From Alphaproteobacteria bacterium (GTDB lineage Bacteria > Pseudomonadota > Alphaproteobacteria > Acetobacterales > Acetobacteraceae), in the NCBI GenBank assembly GCA_016869735.1, contig VGDL01000009.1, forward strand, positions 1 through 64,000: a stretch of 64,000 nt of DNA, given 5' to 3'. A program made the translations under genes and the position numbers. This document shows positions 43,552 through 54,400 of the stretch, one piece after another (the stretch's first letter is position 1; every line of letters starts with the position of its first letter). The notes under the pieces were generated by a model. That model did no database searches. It worked only from the letters and a program-made list of their open reading frames with translations, and had not been told where the DNA came from.

Positions 43552-44238
43552 TCAAAAGTGCAGCAGCGCCGGCACGCCGAAGAGGCGCGCATGGAAATGC
43601 AGCATCGCGGCCCAGCCGATCACCGCGAGCAATGGTGCAAGCCAGCCGATTTCCGCCAGCACCAGCCGATTGCGCCCAGCCATGATGGCACCAAAGGGCA
43701 GGATGGAGGTCTCGGTGCGCAGCTTCGCCGCTGCCCCCGGGCTGCGCGCGGCAAGCTTGCGGTCAATGGAGGGCATGCCAAGGAAGGCGCTGATGGCAAA
43801 GGTGCCGAAGAAAATCAGGCTCGCGACATCGCCATTGCCGATCACATGCACCAAGGCCCAAAGCGCGAAGGACCACAGCATGGGGTGGCGCGTGATGCGC
43901 TGAATGCCGCGAATTTGCTGCCCGGCTACCGCTTCACCGCCCACCGCAGTTGGGTTGCGCAAGAAACCGGCGATAAAAAACAGAAAAGCCGGCAGCATGA
44001 TCAGCGCGAGGATAAGGCGCAGCCAAGCAGGCGCCGTCCAAACTGGCATCGCGACGGCGCCTTCCCAGGCGCGCGCCAGCATCATGATCGCAATGACCGA
44101 GATGATGGCATAGACGATGCGAAAACCATTCTCCCCAATCTTGCCTGCAAGGCGCGTGCGGATATCGGTGCCCGCGAAGCCGTTATGCGTCGCGATCCAA
44201 AAAACCGCCGCCATCAGCAAGGGGAAAATGCCTTCCAT
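43552..44238 (-). CDS. NnrU family membrane protein
   Basis: A 228-residue inner-membrane protein with about six hydrophobic segments. NnrU hallmarks are FWIATHNGFAGTDIR at the start, IQRITRHPMLWSFALWALVHVIGNGD in the middle and FGTFAISAFLGMPSIDRK. NnrU was named from nitrite/nitric-oxide reductase clusters and its C-terminal fold relates to isoprenylcysteine methyltransferase-like proteins. No denitrification genes are near. It starts 4 bases after the tartrate-dehydratase-like gene, on the same strand. Confidence 0.9.
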   Translation of the reverse strand: MEGIFPLLMAAVFWIATHNGFAGTDIRTRLAGKIGENGFRIVYAIISVIAIMMLARAWEGAVAMPVWTAPAWLRLILALIMLPAFLFFIAGFLRNPTAVGGEAVAGQQIRGIQRITRHPMLWSFALWALVHVIGNGDVASLIFFGTFAISAFLGMPSIDRKLAARSPGAAAKLRTETSILPFGAIMAGRNRLVLAEIGWLAPLLAVIGWAAMLHFHARLFGVPALLHF

Positions 44239-44242
44239 GGTC

Positions 44243-45421
44243 CTAAAGATCCTTCAGCACCGCCCAAAGCGCCGATTTCGCTTCAAACCCAATGCCGGGA
44301 ATCTCTGGCATTTTGATCCGCCCATCCACCACCGGCGTGCTATCGGCGAAACCGCCAAAGGGCGCGAAAACCTCCGGGTAGCTTTCATTGCCGCCAAGCC
44401 CAAGCCCGACCGCAATATTCAGCGCGAATTGATGCCCGCCATGTGGCACGCAACGCCGGGGCGACCAGCCATGGAGCACCAACATCTCGAGCGTGCGCAA
44501 ATACTCGACCAAGCCATAAGACAATGCGGGATCGAATTGCAGAATATCGCGATCCGGGCGCAACCCGCCATGGCGGATCAAATTACGCGCATCCAGCATG
44601 GAAAAAAGGTTCTCGCCTGTTGCAATCGGCGGCATATATTGTTCCGCGAGCGCCGCGTGGGTTGAATAATCCAGCGGGTCAAGCGGTTCCTCATACCAGC
44701 GCAACCCAAAGGGTTGCAGCGCCGCGCCGTAAGTCAGCGCCGCATGCAGGCCAAAGCGGCCATTCACATCCACGGCTAGGTGCGAACCATCTCCGCCAAG
44801 CAATTTCACCACCGCTTCAATGCGCGCCAAATCTTCCGTCAGCGCATCCTTGACCGAAGTGCCCGGCGCGCCACCGATTTTCATCTTCACGGTGGTGTAA
44901 CCCATGCCGAGGTAGCGCTTCATTTCCTCAACCAAGGCATCCACGCCCTTGCCGGGATAGTAATAGCCGCCGGCGGCATAAACCCAGGCGCTGTCATCCG
45001 CCTTACCCTTGCGATACCGATCCGCGAGCAAGCGCCAGAGTGGCACGCCCGCAAGCTTCGCCGCCGCATCCCATAGCGCCATGTCCAAAACGCCGACCGC
45101 GACGGAACGATCGCCATGGCCGCCCGGCTTTTCATTCCGCATCATCGCGCCCCAGGCGCCGGTGGGGTTCAGCCCGCCTTCGCCCAGCGCCAATTCCGCT
45201 TCGGTCGCCCTTTGCAGGCGCGGGATAAAGCGTTCCGCAAGCAAACCTGGCTGCGCATAGCGGCCATTGGAATTGAAGCCATAGCCCGTGGCCTTTTTGC
45301 CCGCGCCATCTTCCACCGTGATGGCGACAACACTCGCCGTCATTTTGGAGAAATCAATATAGGCATTGGCAATGGCGCTTGAGATCGGCACCACGCCTTG
45401 ACGGATGGAAGTGATACGCAT
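44243..45421 (-). CDS. tarD: Enolase-superfamily dehydratase, D-tartrate dehydratase-like
   Basis: A 392-residue member of the mandelate racemase/enolase superfamily. It closely resembles the Bradyrhizobium D-tartrate dehydratase as I recall it: ANAYIDFSKMT, YGFNSNGRYAQ, MRNEKPGGHGDRSVAVG, VYAAGGYYYPGKG, the lysine motif VKMKIGGAP, metal ligands in AVDVNGRF, WYEEP and ATGENLFS, and HGWSPRRCVPHGGHQ. It would dehydrate D-tartrate or a related sugar acid to a keto acid. It follows hrcA by 45 bases and precedes nnrU by 4 bases. Confidence 0.85.
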   Translation of the reverse strand: MRITSIRQGVVPISSAIANAYIDFSKMTASVVAITVEDGAGKKATGYGFNSNGRYAQPGLLAERFIPRLQRATEAELALGEGGLNPTGAWGAMMRNEKPGGHGDRSVAVGVLDMALWDAAAKLAGVPLWRLLADRYRKGKADDSAWVYAAGGYYYPGKGVDALVEEMKRYLGMGYTTVKMKIGGAPGTSVKDALTEDLARIEAVVKLLGGDGSHLAVDVNGRFGLHAALTYGAALQPFGLRWYEEPLDPLDYSTHAALAEQYMPPIATGENLFSMLDARNLIRHGGLRPDRDILQFDPALSYGLVEYLRTLEMLVLHGWSPRRCVPHGGHQFALNIAVGLGLGGNESYPEVFAPFGGFADSTPVVDGRIKMPEIPGIGFEAKSALWAVLKDL

Positions 45422-45466
45422 GGGGGTTCCTGTTTCGTATCGCGCGCCTGCAAGCGCGCGTCAGTT

Positions 45467-46519
45467 TCAACCGAGCAATCTGCCGATCACGCGCGCCGTG
45501 TAATCCACCACCGGGATCACGCGCCCGTAATTGATGCGTGTGGGCCCGATCACGCCAATCGCGCCGACGATCTTTTCCTGACCATTGCGGAAGGGAGCCA
45601 CCACCACGGAAAGCCCAGCGCTATCGAACAGCCCGCTTTCGGCACCGATGAAGATTTGCACGCCTTCGCCGCGCTGCGCCAATTCCAGCAGACGCAGCAT
45701 GGTTTCCTGCGCTTCCAGCCGTTCAAATAGCCGCTGGATTTCCTGCACCTGCGCCGCCTGGTCCAGGTTCTGCAAAAGCCGCGACTGACCGCGCAGAATG
45801 AGCGATCCGCCGCCGCCGCCCGACCAGGTGGCAAGCCCCGCCGAGATCACCTGCTGCGTCAGCGCATCCAAGGCCGTGCGATCAGCGGTGATTTCCTCGG
45901 CCACCTTGCTGCGGGTTTCTTCCAAGGTGCGGCCAGCCAACCGCGCATTGAGGTAGTTGGAGGCTTGCGTCAGCGCCGAAGGCGGCAGGCCCGCCGGCAC
46001 TTCAATAACGCGGTTTTCCACCTGGCCACCTTCATGCACCAGCACCACCAAGGCGCGGCCCGGCCCGAGTGCCACGAATTCTATGTGCCGCACCGGGTTT
46101 TCCGTCTTTGGCGCCACCACCAGCCCGGCCGCGCCGGCGAGGCCCGAAAGCATCAGCCCGGCTTCCGCGAGCGTTTCCTGCAAGGACCGGCCCGAAGCCG
46201 CGCAACGCGCCGCAATCGCATCCCGGTCTTCCTCACCAAGCGCGCCAAATTCCAGCAAGCCATCCACAAAAAGCCTGAGGCCACGTTCTGTCGGCAGCCG
46301 CCCCGCCGAGGTATGCGGCGCGTAAAGCAGCCCGGCATCTTCCAAATCCGCCATGGCGTTGCGGATGGTGGCCGGCGAAAGCCCCAGCGGCAGCCGGCGC
46401 GACAGCGTGCGGGAGCCAACCGGTTCCCCGGTCGCGACATAGGTTTCCACCAATTCGCGCAGGATCAGTGCCGAACGGCTATCCAGCCCGGCAGCCGCCG
46501 GGAGCCCAGGCGCAATCAT
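45467..46519 (-). CDS. hrcA: Heat-inducible transcription repressor HrcA
   Basis: A 350-residue repressor of chaperone genes that binds CIRCE operators. The N-terminal winged helix has ALILRELVETYVATGEPVGSRTLSRR and SPATIRNAMADLEDAGLLYAPHTSAGRLPTERGLRLFVD, both highly conserved. The C-terminal half is the GAF-like dimerisation region, with IFIGAESGLFDSAGLSVVVAPF and GAIGVIGPTRINYGRVIPVVDYTA. The start is the ATG at 46519 (a GTG at 46537 is possible). It lies divergent from rph, as in many alphaproteobacteria, but no grpE follows. Confidence 0.95.
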   Translation of the reverse strand: MIAPGLPAAAGLDSRSALILRELVETYVATGEPVGSRTLSRRLPLGLSPATIRNAMADLEDAGLLYAPHTSAGRLPTERGLRLFVDGLLEFGALGEEDRDAIAARCAASGRSLQETLAEAGLMLSGLAGAAGLVVAPKTENPVRHIEFVALGPGRALVVLVHEGGQVENRVIEVPAGLPPSALTQASNYLNARLAGRTLEETRSKVAEEITADRTALDALTQQVISAGLATWSGGGGGSLILRGQSRLLQNLDQAAQVQEIQRLFERLEAQETMLRLLELAQRGEGVQIFIGAESGLFDSAGLSVVVAPFRNGQEKIVGAIGVIGPTRINYGRVIPVVDYTARVIGRLLG

Positions 46520-46596
46520 CGTGGGCGTATGGGTCACGGGTTGGGGTCCCGATTTGTCATGCCGCGAGTATGAAGCCTGGGCCGGGCGCGTCAACG

Positions 46597-46627
46597 GGTT
46601 AGCGCGCCCCCTTCGCCTGTGCTAACC
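46597..46627. promoter_or_regulatory. CIRCE-like inverted repeat between hrcA and rph
   Basis: TTAGCGCGC, 9 bases, CTGTGCTAA matches the CIRCE consensus (TTAGCACTC-N9-GAGTGCTAA) at 7 of 9 bases in each arm and has the exact 9-base spacer. With one more pair on each side the perfect outer arms are GGTTAGC and GCTAACC. It lies in the divergent hrcA/rph gap, where HrcA autoregulation is plausible. The inner bases of the arms no longer pair well, so binding would be weak; this is an inference. Confidence 0.5.
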
Positions 46628-46636
46628 GCGAGGCCC

Positions 46637-47356
46637 ATGAACAGACCCTCAGGCCGCGCCCCCGGCGCGCTTCGCACCGTTTCCATTCAACCCGGCGTCG
46701 CCCGCCATGCGGAAGGTTCCTGCGTCATTCGCATGGGCCTGACCGAGGTGCTGTGCACCGCAAGCGTGGAAGGCAAGGTGCCGCCCTTCCTGCGCGGCCA
46801 GGGTCAGGGCTGGGTCACGGCGGAATATGGCATGCTGCCGCGTGCGACGCATACGCGCGGGGACCGTGAAGCGGCGCGCGGCAAGCAATCCGGCCGCACG
46901 CAGGAAATCCAGCGCCTGATCGGGCGTTCGCTCCGCGCCGTGACGGATTTGAAGGCGATGGGCGAAATGACCATCACGCTGGATTGCGATGTGCTGACCG
47001 CCGATGGCGGCACGCGCTGCGCTTCCATCACCGGCGCCTGGGTGGCGCTGCATCTGGCTTTTGAACATTGCAAGCGCATGAACATCATCACGCGCAATCC
47101 GCTCAAGGATCAGGTGGCGGCGATTTCCTGCGGCATTTATCAGGGCGTGCCCGTGCTTGACCTCGATTATGATGAGGACAGCAAGGCCGATGCGGATGCG
47201 AATTTCGTCCTCACGGCCTCGGGCGGGATTGTTGAAATTCAAGGCACTGCCGAAGGTGCCCCTTTCACGGAAGCCGATTTGCAGGCGCTGATGGGCCATG
47301 CGCGCGAGGGCACGGCAGCGCTTTTCGCCAAGCAGCGGCTTGCGGTGGATAAGTGA
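46637..47356 (+). CDS. rph: Ribonuclease PH
   Basis: A 239-residue phosphorolytic 3'-5' exoribonuclease that trims tRNA 3' ends. Conserved features are [95 protein letters not shown] and [18 protein letters not shown]. The start is the ATG at 46637 (MNRPSGRA). Its stop overlaps the rdgB start (TGATG), a pair conserved across alphaproteobacteria. Confidence 0.96.
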   Translation: MNRPSGRAPGALRTVSIQPGVARHAEGSCVIRMGLTEVLCTASVEGKVPPFLRGQGQGWVTAEYGMLPRATHTRGDREAARGKQSGRTQEIQRLIGRSLRAVTDLKAMGEMTITLDCDVLTADGGTRCASITGAWVALHLAFEHCKRMNIITRNPLKDQVAAISCGIYQGVPVLDLDYDEDSKADADANFVLTASGGIVEIQGTAEGAPFTEADLQALMGHAREGTAALFAKQRLAVDK

Positions 47357-47979
47357 TGGCGCACCGCCGCCTCAGCCGAGGCGAGAAGATTGTCATTGCC
47401 ACACATAATGCGGGGAAACTCCGCGAAGTGGCGGCCTTGCTGGCGCCGCATGGCATTGAAGTAACCAGCGCCGGCGCGCTTGGCCTGCCGGAGCCGGAGG
47501 AGACGGAAACGAGTTTCCTCGGCAATGCGCGCATCAAGGCGCATGCGGCGGCGCGCGCGGCGGGAATGCCGGCGCTTTCCGATGATAGCGGTTTTTCCGT
47601 TGCCGCCTTGGATGGCGCGCCTGGTGTCTATACCGCCGATTGGGCCATGCGCCCGGAAGGCGGGCGGGATTATGCTTGGGCCATGGGCAAGGTGCATGAC
47701 CTTGCCAAGCACGCCACGGACCGCGCCGCCTGGTTCACCTGCGCCTTGGTGCTCGCCTGGCCCGATGGGCATGAGGAAGGCTTTGAGGGCAAGGCGGAAG
47801 GCGTTTGGGTCTGGCCGCCGCGCGGCGCGTATGGCTTTGGCTATGACCCCATGTTCGTGCCGCAGGGACGCGGGGAGACCTTCGGCGAAATGGACCCGGC
47901 CGAGAAGCACCGAATCAGCCACCGCGCCGCGGCTTTCGCGCTGCTGGCCGCTTCCTGCCTGCCACCGGCGGCAGGCTAA
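47356..47979 (+). CDS. rdgB: Non-canonical purine NTP pyrophosphatase (RdgB/HAM1)
   Basis: A 207-residue housekeeping enzyme removing ITP, dITP and XTP. Motifs are [68 protein letters not shown] and the C-terminal [35 protein letters not shown]. The start is the ATG at 47356, which overlaps the rph stop. Its last 65 bases overlap the 3' end of the convergent LOG gene. Confidence 0.96.
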   Translation: MAHRRLSRGEKIVIATHNAGKLREVAALLAPHGIEVTSAGALGLPEPEETETSFLGNARIKAHAAARAAGMPALSDDSGFSVAALDGAPGVYTADWAMRPEGGRDYAWAMGKVHDLAKHATDRAAWFTCALVLAWPDGHEEGFEGKAEGVWVWPPRGAYGFGYDPMFVPQGRGETFGEMDPAEKHRISHRAAAFALLAASCLPPAAG

Positions 47980-48802
47980 GCTTCAAGGGCGGCGCAGTTT
48001 CCGGTGACAGGCCGCGTTGCAATAGGCTCGCCCAGCCTTCTTCGGGCGTGTCCACGATTTCAAAAAGCTTCAAATCAGCTTCACTGATCATGCCTTCATC
48101 CACCATGGCGTTGAAATTCACCACCTTGTTCCAATAGTCGCGCCCGAAGAGCACAATCGGCAAGGCGCGCATCTTTTGCGATTGCGCGAGCGTCAGCACT
48201 TCAAACAATTCGTCAAAAGTCCCGAAACCGCCTGGAAAAACCGCCAGCGCATTGGCGCGCATGGCAAGGTGCATCTTGCGCATGGCGAAGTAATGAAAGC
48301 GAAAGGTCAGCGCCGGCGTGGACCAGGAATTGGGCGCCTGTTCATGCGGCAGGGTGATATTGAAGCCGATGGAAGGCGCGCCGGATTCGGATGCACCGCG
48401 ATTGGCCGCTTCCATGATCCCAGGCCCGCCGCCGGTTGCAATCACATTATCCCGCGCCGCGCCCGATGCGGCCAAGGCACCGCCGCGCATCGAAACAATG
48501 CGGGCGAAGGCGCGCGCATCCTCATAAAAACGGGACCGTTCCAGCGCCTTTTGCGCGGCGCGTTTTTCCGCGGCGCCACGCGCTTTTTTGGCGAGGGCAG
48601 AGGCTTCCTCCGCGCTTGGCGTGCGGGCGGATCCAAACACAACAATGGTGGACCGCACGCCCCAATCGCGGAGCGCATATTCGGCCTTGGCGTATTCCAT
48701 GCCGAAGCGGAACGGGCGCATCTCGTCGCGCAGCAGGAATTCCTGATCCTCGACCGCCAGCAGGTAGCTGCGTGAGTGCTTTTGGGCGCCATTATCGGGC
48801 AT
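47915..48802 (-). CDS. LOG family protein (putative cytokinin/nucleotide phosphoribohydrolase)
   Basis: A 295-residue protein with the LOG motifs [20 protein letters not shown] and the catalytic [19 protein letters not shown]. Family members release a base from a nucleoside monophosphate; older lysine-decarboxylase labels are unfounded. The start is the ATG at 48802 with GGGGGAAG upstream; longer starts in the ORF track lack support. A basic C-terminal tail ([14 protein letters not shown]) is encoded where the gene overlaps the end of rdgB on the other strand, so it may be a later extension. Confidence 0.92.
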   Translation of the reverse strand: MPDNGAQKHSRSYLLAVEDQEFLLRDEMRPFRFGMEYAKAEYALRDWGVRSTIVVFGSARTPSAEEASALAKKARGAAEKRAAQKALERSRFYEDARAFARIVSMRGGALAASGAARDNVIATGGGPGIMEAANRGASESGAPSIGFNITLPHEQAPNSWSTPALTFRFHYFAMRKMHLAMRANALAVFPGGFGTFDELFEVLTLAQSQKMRALPIVLFGRDYWNKVVNFNAMVDEGMISEADLKLFEIVDTPEEGWASLLQRGLSPETAPPLKLSLPPVAGRKRPAARKPRRGG

Positions 48803-49005
48803 TTGTAGCTTCCCCCTGGATGTGGTGCGCATCTTGGCATGAAGCGCGTCGGGGCGGCGATGGGGGGCTTCCCTTCCCCAAAAGCGTGACTCTGCTGCAA
48901 CGGTGGCGAGTCGCTCAGAATCCTCATGGCGCCCTGATGATAAAAACCCTGGGCAAAGAACGGCTTCCGGCCTATTGTTCCCTTTCACTCTGAAGCGCTG
49001 CCGTG

Positions 49006-51477
49006 ATGCCTCGCCTCTTTCTCCCGGCCGAATCCAGGCCCTCCGCCGAATCAGGCGCCGTCAGGCGGCGCTTTGCTTCGGCTGATTTGCGCGTGCTGCT
49101 CAGCCGGCGCCTGATGGAATTTTGCGGCCTGCTGGCAGCGCTTATGGCGCTTGGGCTGGCTGCGGCGCTGCTGAGTTACGACCCCGCTGATCCTTCGCTG
49201 AATACGGCAACTGCGCGGCCTGTCAGCAATCTGGCCGGGCCGGCAGGGGCGGTGGTGGCGGATATCCTGTTGCAAGGCTTTGGCTATGTGGCGGCGCTTC
49301 CCGTGCTGGCGCTGCTCGCCTGGGCGTTTCGGTTGGCCACGCAACGCGGCCTTGGTTTCATCCCGTTGCGGCTTTTCGGCCTTGCCCTTGCCTTGCCGCT
49401 TGGCGCAGCGGCGCTGAGCCTGGCCCCCTTGCCGCCGGAGGCGCCGAGCCTTGCTGGCCCCGGCGGGGTGGTTGGGCCACTTTTGGCCGATGGCGTCGTT
49501 TCCTGGTTGTCGGGCAGCTTTGGCCTTTATGGCGCGCTGCTGGGTAAGGCAGGCTTAGTCTTCGGCGCGGTGGGCGCTGGCTTCATCGGTTGCGGCCTGA
49601 CCTTTGGCGAATGGCGCGGCGCTGGCCGTGTGGCGCTGGGCGCGAGCCAAGCCGCTTTGGATGCAGCGCGGGCCGGGGCGGAAAGATTGCGCCCTGCGGA
49701 GGAAGCTGAGGTGAAAAAGCCCGGCTTCTTCGCCCGCATCGGCGCGCGCTTCTCATCCCCGAGCGGTCGGCTATTCCGCCGCCAGGAACCGGAAATCCCC
49801 TTGGGCCCCATGCTACGCGCCGCCGATGCCGCGGCCGAAGCCATGCCGATCCGCCCCGAAGCGCCAGAAGCCACGCGCGAAGCCCCGCCGGTACGCCAGC
49901 GCAAAGCGCCGGAGCCCGCGCGTCGCCCGCCGCAGCAACCGGCGCTTGATTTGGGTGATGGCGCCTGGGCGCTGCCACCGCTTGATTTGCTGACGCCCGC
50001 GCCCGCGCCCGCGCAGCGTACGGGCCGGCCTTCCGAGGAATCGCTGCAAGCCAATGCGCGGCTGTTGGAAAGCGTGTTGGAAGATTACGGCGTGCGCGGG
50101 CGCATTGCGGAAATCCGCCCCGGCCCGGTGGTAACGCTGTATGAATTGGAACCGGCACCCGGCACCAAATCCGCGCGCGTCATTGGCCTCGCGGATGATA
50201 TCGCGCGGTCCATGAGCCTGATTGCGGTGCGCATCGCAACCGTGCCCGGGCGCAATGTGATCGGCATTGAAATGCCCAATGCCAAGCGCGAAACCGTGTT
50301 CCTTTCCGAGATGTTCGGGGATGAGGGCTGGCACCGCAACCCTGGCAAGCTGCCCTTGGCGCTGGGTAAGGATATTGGTGGTGCGCCGGTGATCGCTGAT
50401 TTGGCGCGCATGCCGCATTTGCTGATTGCGGGCACCACGGGTTCGGGCAAATCGGTCGGGATCAATACCATGATCCTGAGCCTGCTGTATCGCTTCAGCC
50501 CTGATGAATGCCGCTTCATCATGATTGACCCCAAGATGCTGGAACTTTCGGTCTATGACCGTATTCCGCATCTGCTGGCGCCCGTGGTGACGGAACCGCC
50601 CAAGGCGATTGGCGCGCTGAAATGGACCGTGCGGGAGATGGAGCGCCGCTATCGTGCCATGAGCCAATTGGGCGTGCGCAATATCGCGGGCTATAATGAA
50701 AAAGTGACCGCTGCGCGCCAACGCAACGAAGTACTGACCAGGCGCGTGCAAACCGGCTTCGATCCGGAAACCAATAAGCCGGTTTTTGAAGATCAGCCGC
50801 TGGCGCTGGAAGCGCTGCCGATGATTGTGGTGGTGATTGACGAAATGGCAGATCTGATGATCGTGGCGGGCAAGGAAATTGAAGCCGCGGTGCAAAGGCT
50901 GGCGCAAATGGCGCGTGCTGCGGGCATTCACGTGATCATGGCCACACAGCGCCCATCAGTGGATGTGATCACCGGCACGATCAAGGCGAATTTCCCGACG
51001 CGCATTTCCTTCCAGGTCACCTCCAAGATTGATAGCCGTACCATCCTTGGCGAACAGGGCGCGGAACAATTGCTGGGCCAGGGCGATATGCTGCACATGC
51101 CGGGCGGCGGGCGGCTTGCGCGCGTACACGGGCCTTTTGTCTCAGACACTGAGGTTGAGCGCGTGGTTGAATTCCTCCGCGCCCAGGGCGAGCCCGCCTA
51201 TATCGAAGAAGTGACCGACACTGAGGATGAGGGTGATTCGGTTGCCATGCTCGGCATGCTGGGCGGCAATACGGATGGGGAAGCATCACTTTATGATCAG
51301 GCGGTAGCGCTGGTGACGCGCGAAGGCAAAGCCAGCACCAGCTTCGTGCAGCGGCATTTGAACATAGGCTATAACCGCGCGGCGAAGCTGATTGAGCAGA
51401 TGGAAAAGGAAGGCGTGGTCGGTGCCGCGAACCACGTGGGTAAGCGGGAAGTGCTGGCGCCGGGGCCGCGCGACTAA
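49006..51477 (+). CDS. ftsK: DNA translocase FtsK
   Basis: An 823-residue septal DNA pump that clears chromosome termini and activates XerCD recombination. The N-terminal 190 residues hold about four membrane segments, followed by a Pro/Arg-rich linker. The motor has [24 protein letters not shown] (Walker A), [21 protein letters not shown] (Walker B) and [27 protein letters not shown]. The C-terminal gamma winged helix ([29 protein letters not shown]) reads KOPS sites. The start is ATG at 49006, with GTG at 49003 as an alternative. Confidence 0.96.
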   Translation: MPRLFLPAESRPSAESGAVRRRFASADLRVLLSRRLMEFCGLLAALMALGLAAALLSYDPADPSLNTATARPVSNLAGPAGAVVADILLQGFGYVAALPVLALLAWAFRLATQRGLGFIPLRLFGLALALPLGAAALSLAPLPPEAPSLAGPGGVVGPLLADGVVSWLSGSFGLYGALLGKAGLVFGAVGAGFIGCGLTFGEWRGAGRVALGASQAALDAARAGAERLRPAEEAEVKKPGFFARIGARFSSPSGRLFRRQEPEIPLGPMLRAADAAAEAMPIRPEAPEATREAPPVRQRKAPEPARRPPQQPALDLGDGAWALPPLDLLTPAPAPAQRTGRPSEESLQANARLLESVLEDYGVRGRIAEIRPGPVVTLYELEPAPGTKSARVIGLADDIARSMSLIAVRIATVPGRNVIGIEMPNAKRETVFLSEMFGDEGWHRNPGKLPLALGKDIGGAPVIADLARMPHLLIAGTTGSGKSVGINTMILSLLYRFSPDECRFIMIDPKMLELSVYDRIPHLLAPVVTEPPKAIGALKWTVREMERRYRAMSQLGVRNIAGYNEKVTAARQRNEVLTRRVQTGFDPETNKPVFEDQPLALEALPMIVVVIDEMADLMIVAGKEIEAAVQRLAQMARAAGIHVIMATQRPSVDVITGTIKANFPTRISFQVTSKIDSRTILGEQGAEQLLGQGDMLHMPGGGRLARVHGPFVSDTEVERVVEFLRAQGEPAYIEEVTDTEDEGDSVAMLGMLGGNTDGEASLYDQAVALVTREGKASTSFVQRHLNIGYNRAAKLIEQMEKEGVVGAANHVGKREVLAPGPRD

Positions 51478-51482
51478 ACGAT

Positions 51483-54400
51483 TTAAGCGCCCCCCGGTGC
51501 ATGCGGATCAAGCACCGCATCCGGCAATGCCATGAAGCGCGCGCCGTAAGTCCAAACCAGCGCGCATTCAACGCGCCGCCCCGGAAAGGCCGCGCGTAGC
51601 AGCGCGCGATACGCCGCCATTTGCCGCAGATAAAGCGGCGCCACATCTTCAACCCGTTCCGGCGGCGGGCGATTGGTTTTGAAATCCAGCACCAGCACGC
51701 GACCAGCTTCAACCTTCAAGCGGTCCACCTGGCCTGCGATCAGCCGGCCGTGCACCTCTCCGGCCAAAGGCGCTTCCGCAAGGCTGCCTGCGCCAAGCGC
51801 TGCTTGCATCCAACCCTGGCGCAGCAGGGCCAAAACCTCCTGCAAGGTGGCTTCCTGTTCGGCGGCCGAAATCCCCGGCGCGCGGCGCGCGAGGAAGCGG
51901 CGGGAGAGTTCCTCCCAGCCGTCTTCGGGATGTTCCGGTAGGCTTTGCAGCAGCGCATGCACCAGGCGCCCACGCCGGAAGCGCAGCCCAAGCGGGTCCT
52001 GCGCCGGGCGCGGTGCGGCAGCGGGCGTTTCCTGTTCCCCAGGCATGGCGGAGGGTGCCAGGCTACCTGCAAGCGCCTCTTCCGGGGCTTTCTGCCATGC
52101 CCAAGCGAGTGGGCGCGCCTTGTCAGCGCTTGCAAGCGCAGGGTCTTCCGACCGAGGCGGCGCGCTTTGCAGGGTGCGGAGGCTGAGCAGTTTCGGTTCG
52201 GCCCCAAAAGCATCTGCTGAAGCCCCAAAGGCGACGGGGTCGAAGGGACAATCCTGCACGCCTGGCAGGCGCACAAATCCTTGCGCCACCAGATCATACC
52301 AGCAGCCTGGGGGCAGTTTCTGCGCACCGTTCCAGCCGCAAATGATCAAACGATCTTCCGCGCGCGTCAGCGCCACATAAAGCAGCCGATGTTCTTCTTC
52401 TGCCTCCCGCGCCTGATCCGCTTGGCGCTGCGCGGTCAGTGCGGGCGCTGCAAACCCCGTCATCTGCGGCGCCCAAACCGGCAGGGCTTCGCCGCCATCT
52501 TCAAACCAGCGGAGCGTTTTGCGGTCCTGCGCCTTGCGTGTGGTATCGGGCAGAATGACGATGGGCGCCTGCAAGCCCTTGGCGCCATGCACGGTCATGA
52601 TGCGCACCACATCGCCCGCGGCTTCCGCTTCGCGCTTTACCTCTGCACCACCTTGGCGGAGCCAATGCACAAAGCCCTGCAAGGATGGCGGGTTGAGCTT
52701 TTCATGTTCAAGCGCGGCATTGAGCAATTCATCAAGCGGATCGCCCGCATCCGGCCCAAGCCGCGCCAGCATGCGCGCACGCCCCGCGCGGGGATCAAGC
52801 GGGCCGGGCGCGCCAAGCACATCGGCAAACAGGCCATGGGGCGTGATGAAATCAAGCCGCGCCGCTTGCACTGACAACCAATCCGCGACACGCCCGATAT
52901 CTGTCGCGCTGCCGCGATGGGTCATCAACGCCGCATGCAGCGTTGATTTGCCGCGTCCATGCGCCAGGTTGAAAAGCGCATCTTCATCAAGCCCGATCAG
53001 CGGGGATTTCAACAGCGCTGCCAGATTCAAATCATCATCGGGCAGCAGCAGCCAGGCAGCGAGTGCCAGCATGTCCTGCACCGGCAATTCATCCGCCAGG
53101 ATCATGCGATCAATGCCGCCAACCGGGATGGAAAGCTTCTTCAATTCACGCACGAGTGCGGGCGCGAAGCCACCGCGCTTGCGCGCACGGAGCAAGACCA
53201 GAATATCACCCGGACGAATGGGCCGGCCTTCGGGCTGCGTGGCTTCCTTGCCCTTTTCGACCCGCGCTGGCAGCGTTTCATGGTCGATCATGTGTTTGAT
53301 GCGTTGTGCCAGCGCCGCGGCCAAAGCGGGTGCCGCACCTTCCGCCGCAATGGCCTGTTGCGGCGGCGCCCAATCGGGCGGCGCCGGTGCCTTGTCCACT
53401 TCCAGGATTGGCCAAAGCTCCACGCTGCCGGCATGGCCGGCGCGGTCCACGAGATGTTGCAGCGCCTTGTCGGTGACAACACCATCACGCGCCGGCGCAT
53501 CCGCAAACACCGCATCCACCAGCGCAAGCACTGGCTTGGTGGAACGGAAGGAAACATCCAAGGCGACAGGGCGGAATTCCTGTTGAGCTTCTTCAATGAT
53601 GCGTTGGTAGTTACGCTTTTCGCGCCCGAAGCCTTCCGCATCGGCGCCCTGGAAGGCGTAGATGGATTGCTTCTGATCGCCCACTGCGAAGATGCTGCGC
53701 TGTTCATCCCGCGCGCCAAGACCCGCGAAGAACTCCGCAGTCAAGGCGCCCACAACCCGCCACTGGTCCGGGTTGGAATCCTGCGCCTCATCCAACAGGA
53801 TGTGATCAAGGCCATCATCCAGCTTATACATCACCCAGGCGCTGCCTGGATTGTCCAGCAATTTGCGCGCGCCAGCAATCAGATCATCGTAATCAAGCAG
53901 CCCGGCATTGTCTTTGGCGGTTTGGTAGCGGTCCAGTACCGGCGCACCAATGGCGAAAAGCGCCATGCTCGCGGAAAGGACGCGTGCGGCGGCGCGTTTG
54001 CTATCCAGCACCAATTGGCGTTCGCCTTCGCGGCGCATGAGGTCGCTGATTTCATCCTGCCGCGCGCCAAGTTTTTTGGTGGCAAGTTTGACACGGACCG
54101 TGTTGTCGCCGGTAATGAAAATAGCGCGCCAATCGGCATTTCTTGCAACGCGCTGATCTTGGGGCAGGGCAAACCAGATCGCCAGCTTTTCGCCGTGGTC
54201 CTGATCCTGTTTGCCGCCTGCCAGAAGCAAGGGTGCTGCCGCGCGCAGCGCCTCTGCTTCCGGCGCGTCAATCACGGCGGCATCAAGCGCGGCCTCATTT
54301 TCCTCACCGGGGATGATGCCAAGCTTTCGCGCCAGCGCGACACGCAGCCCCGCCATGCCTTGCCGCTTTTGCACGGCGTCCAACAGCTTCCCGCCAGTGG

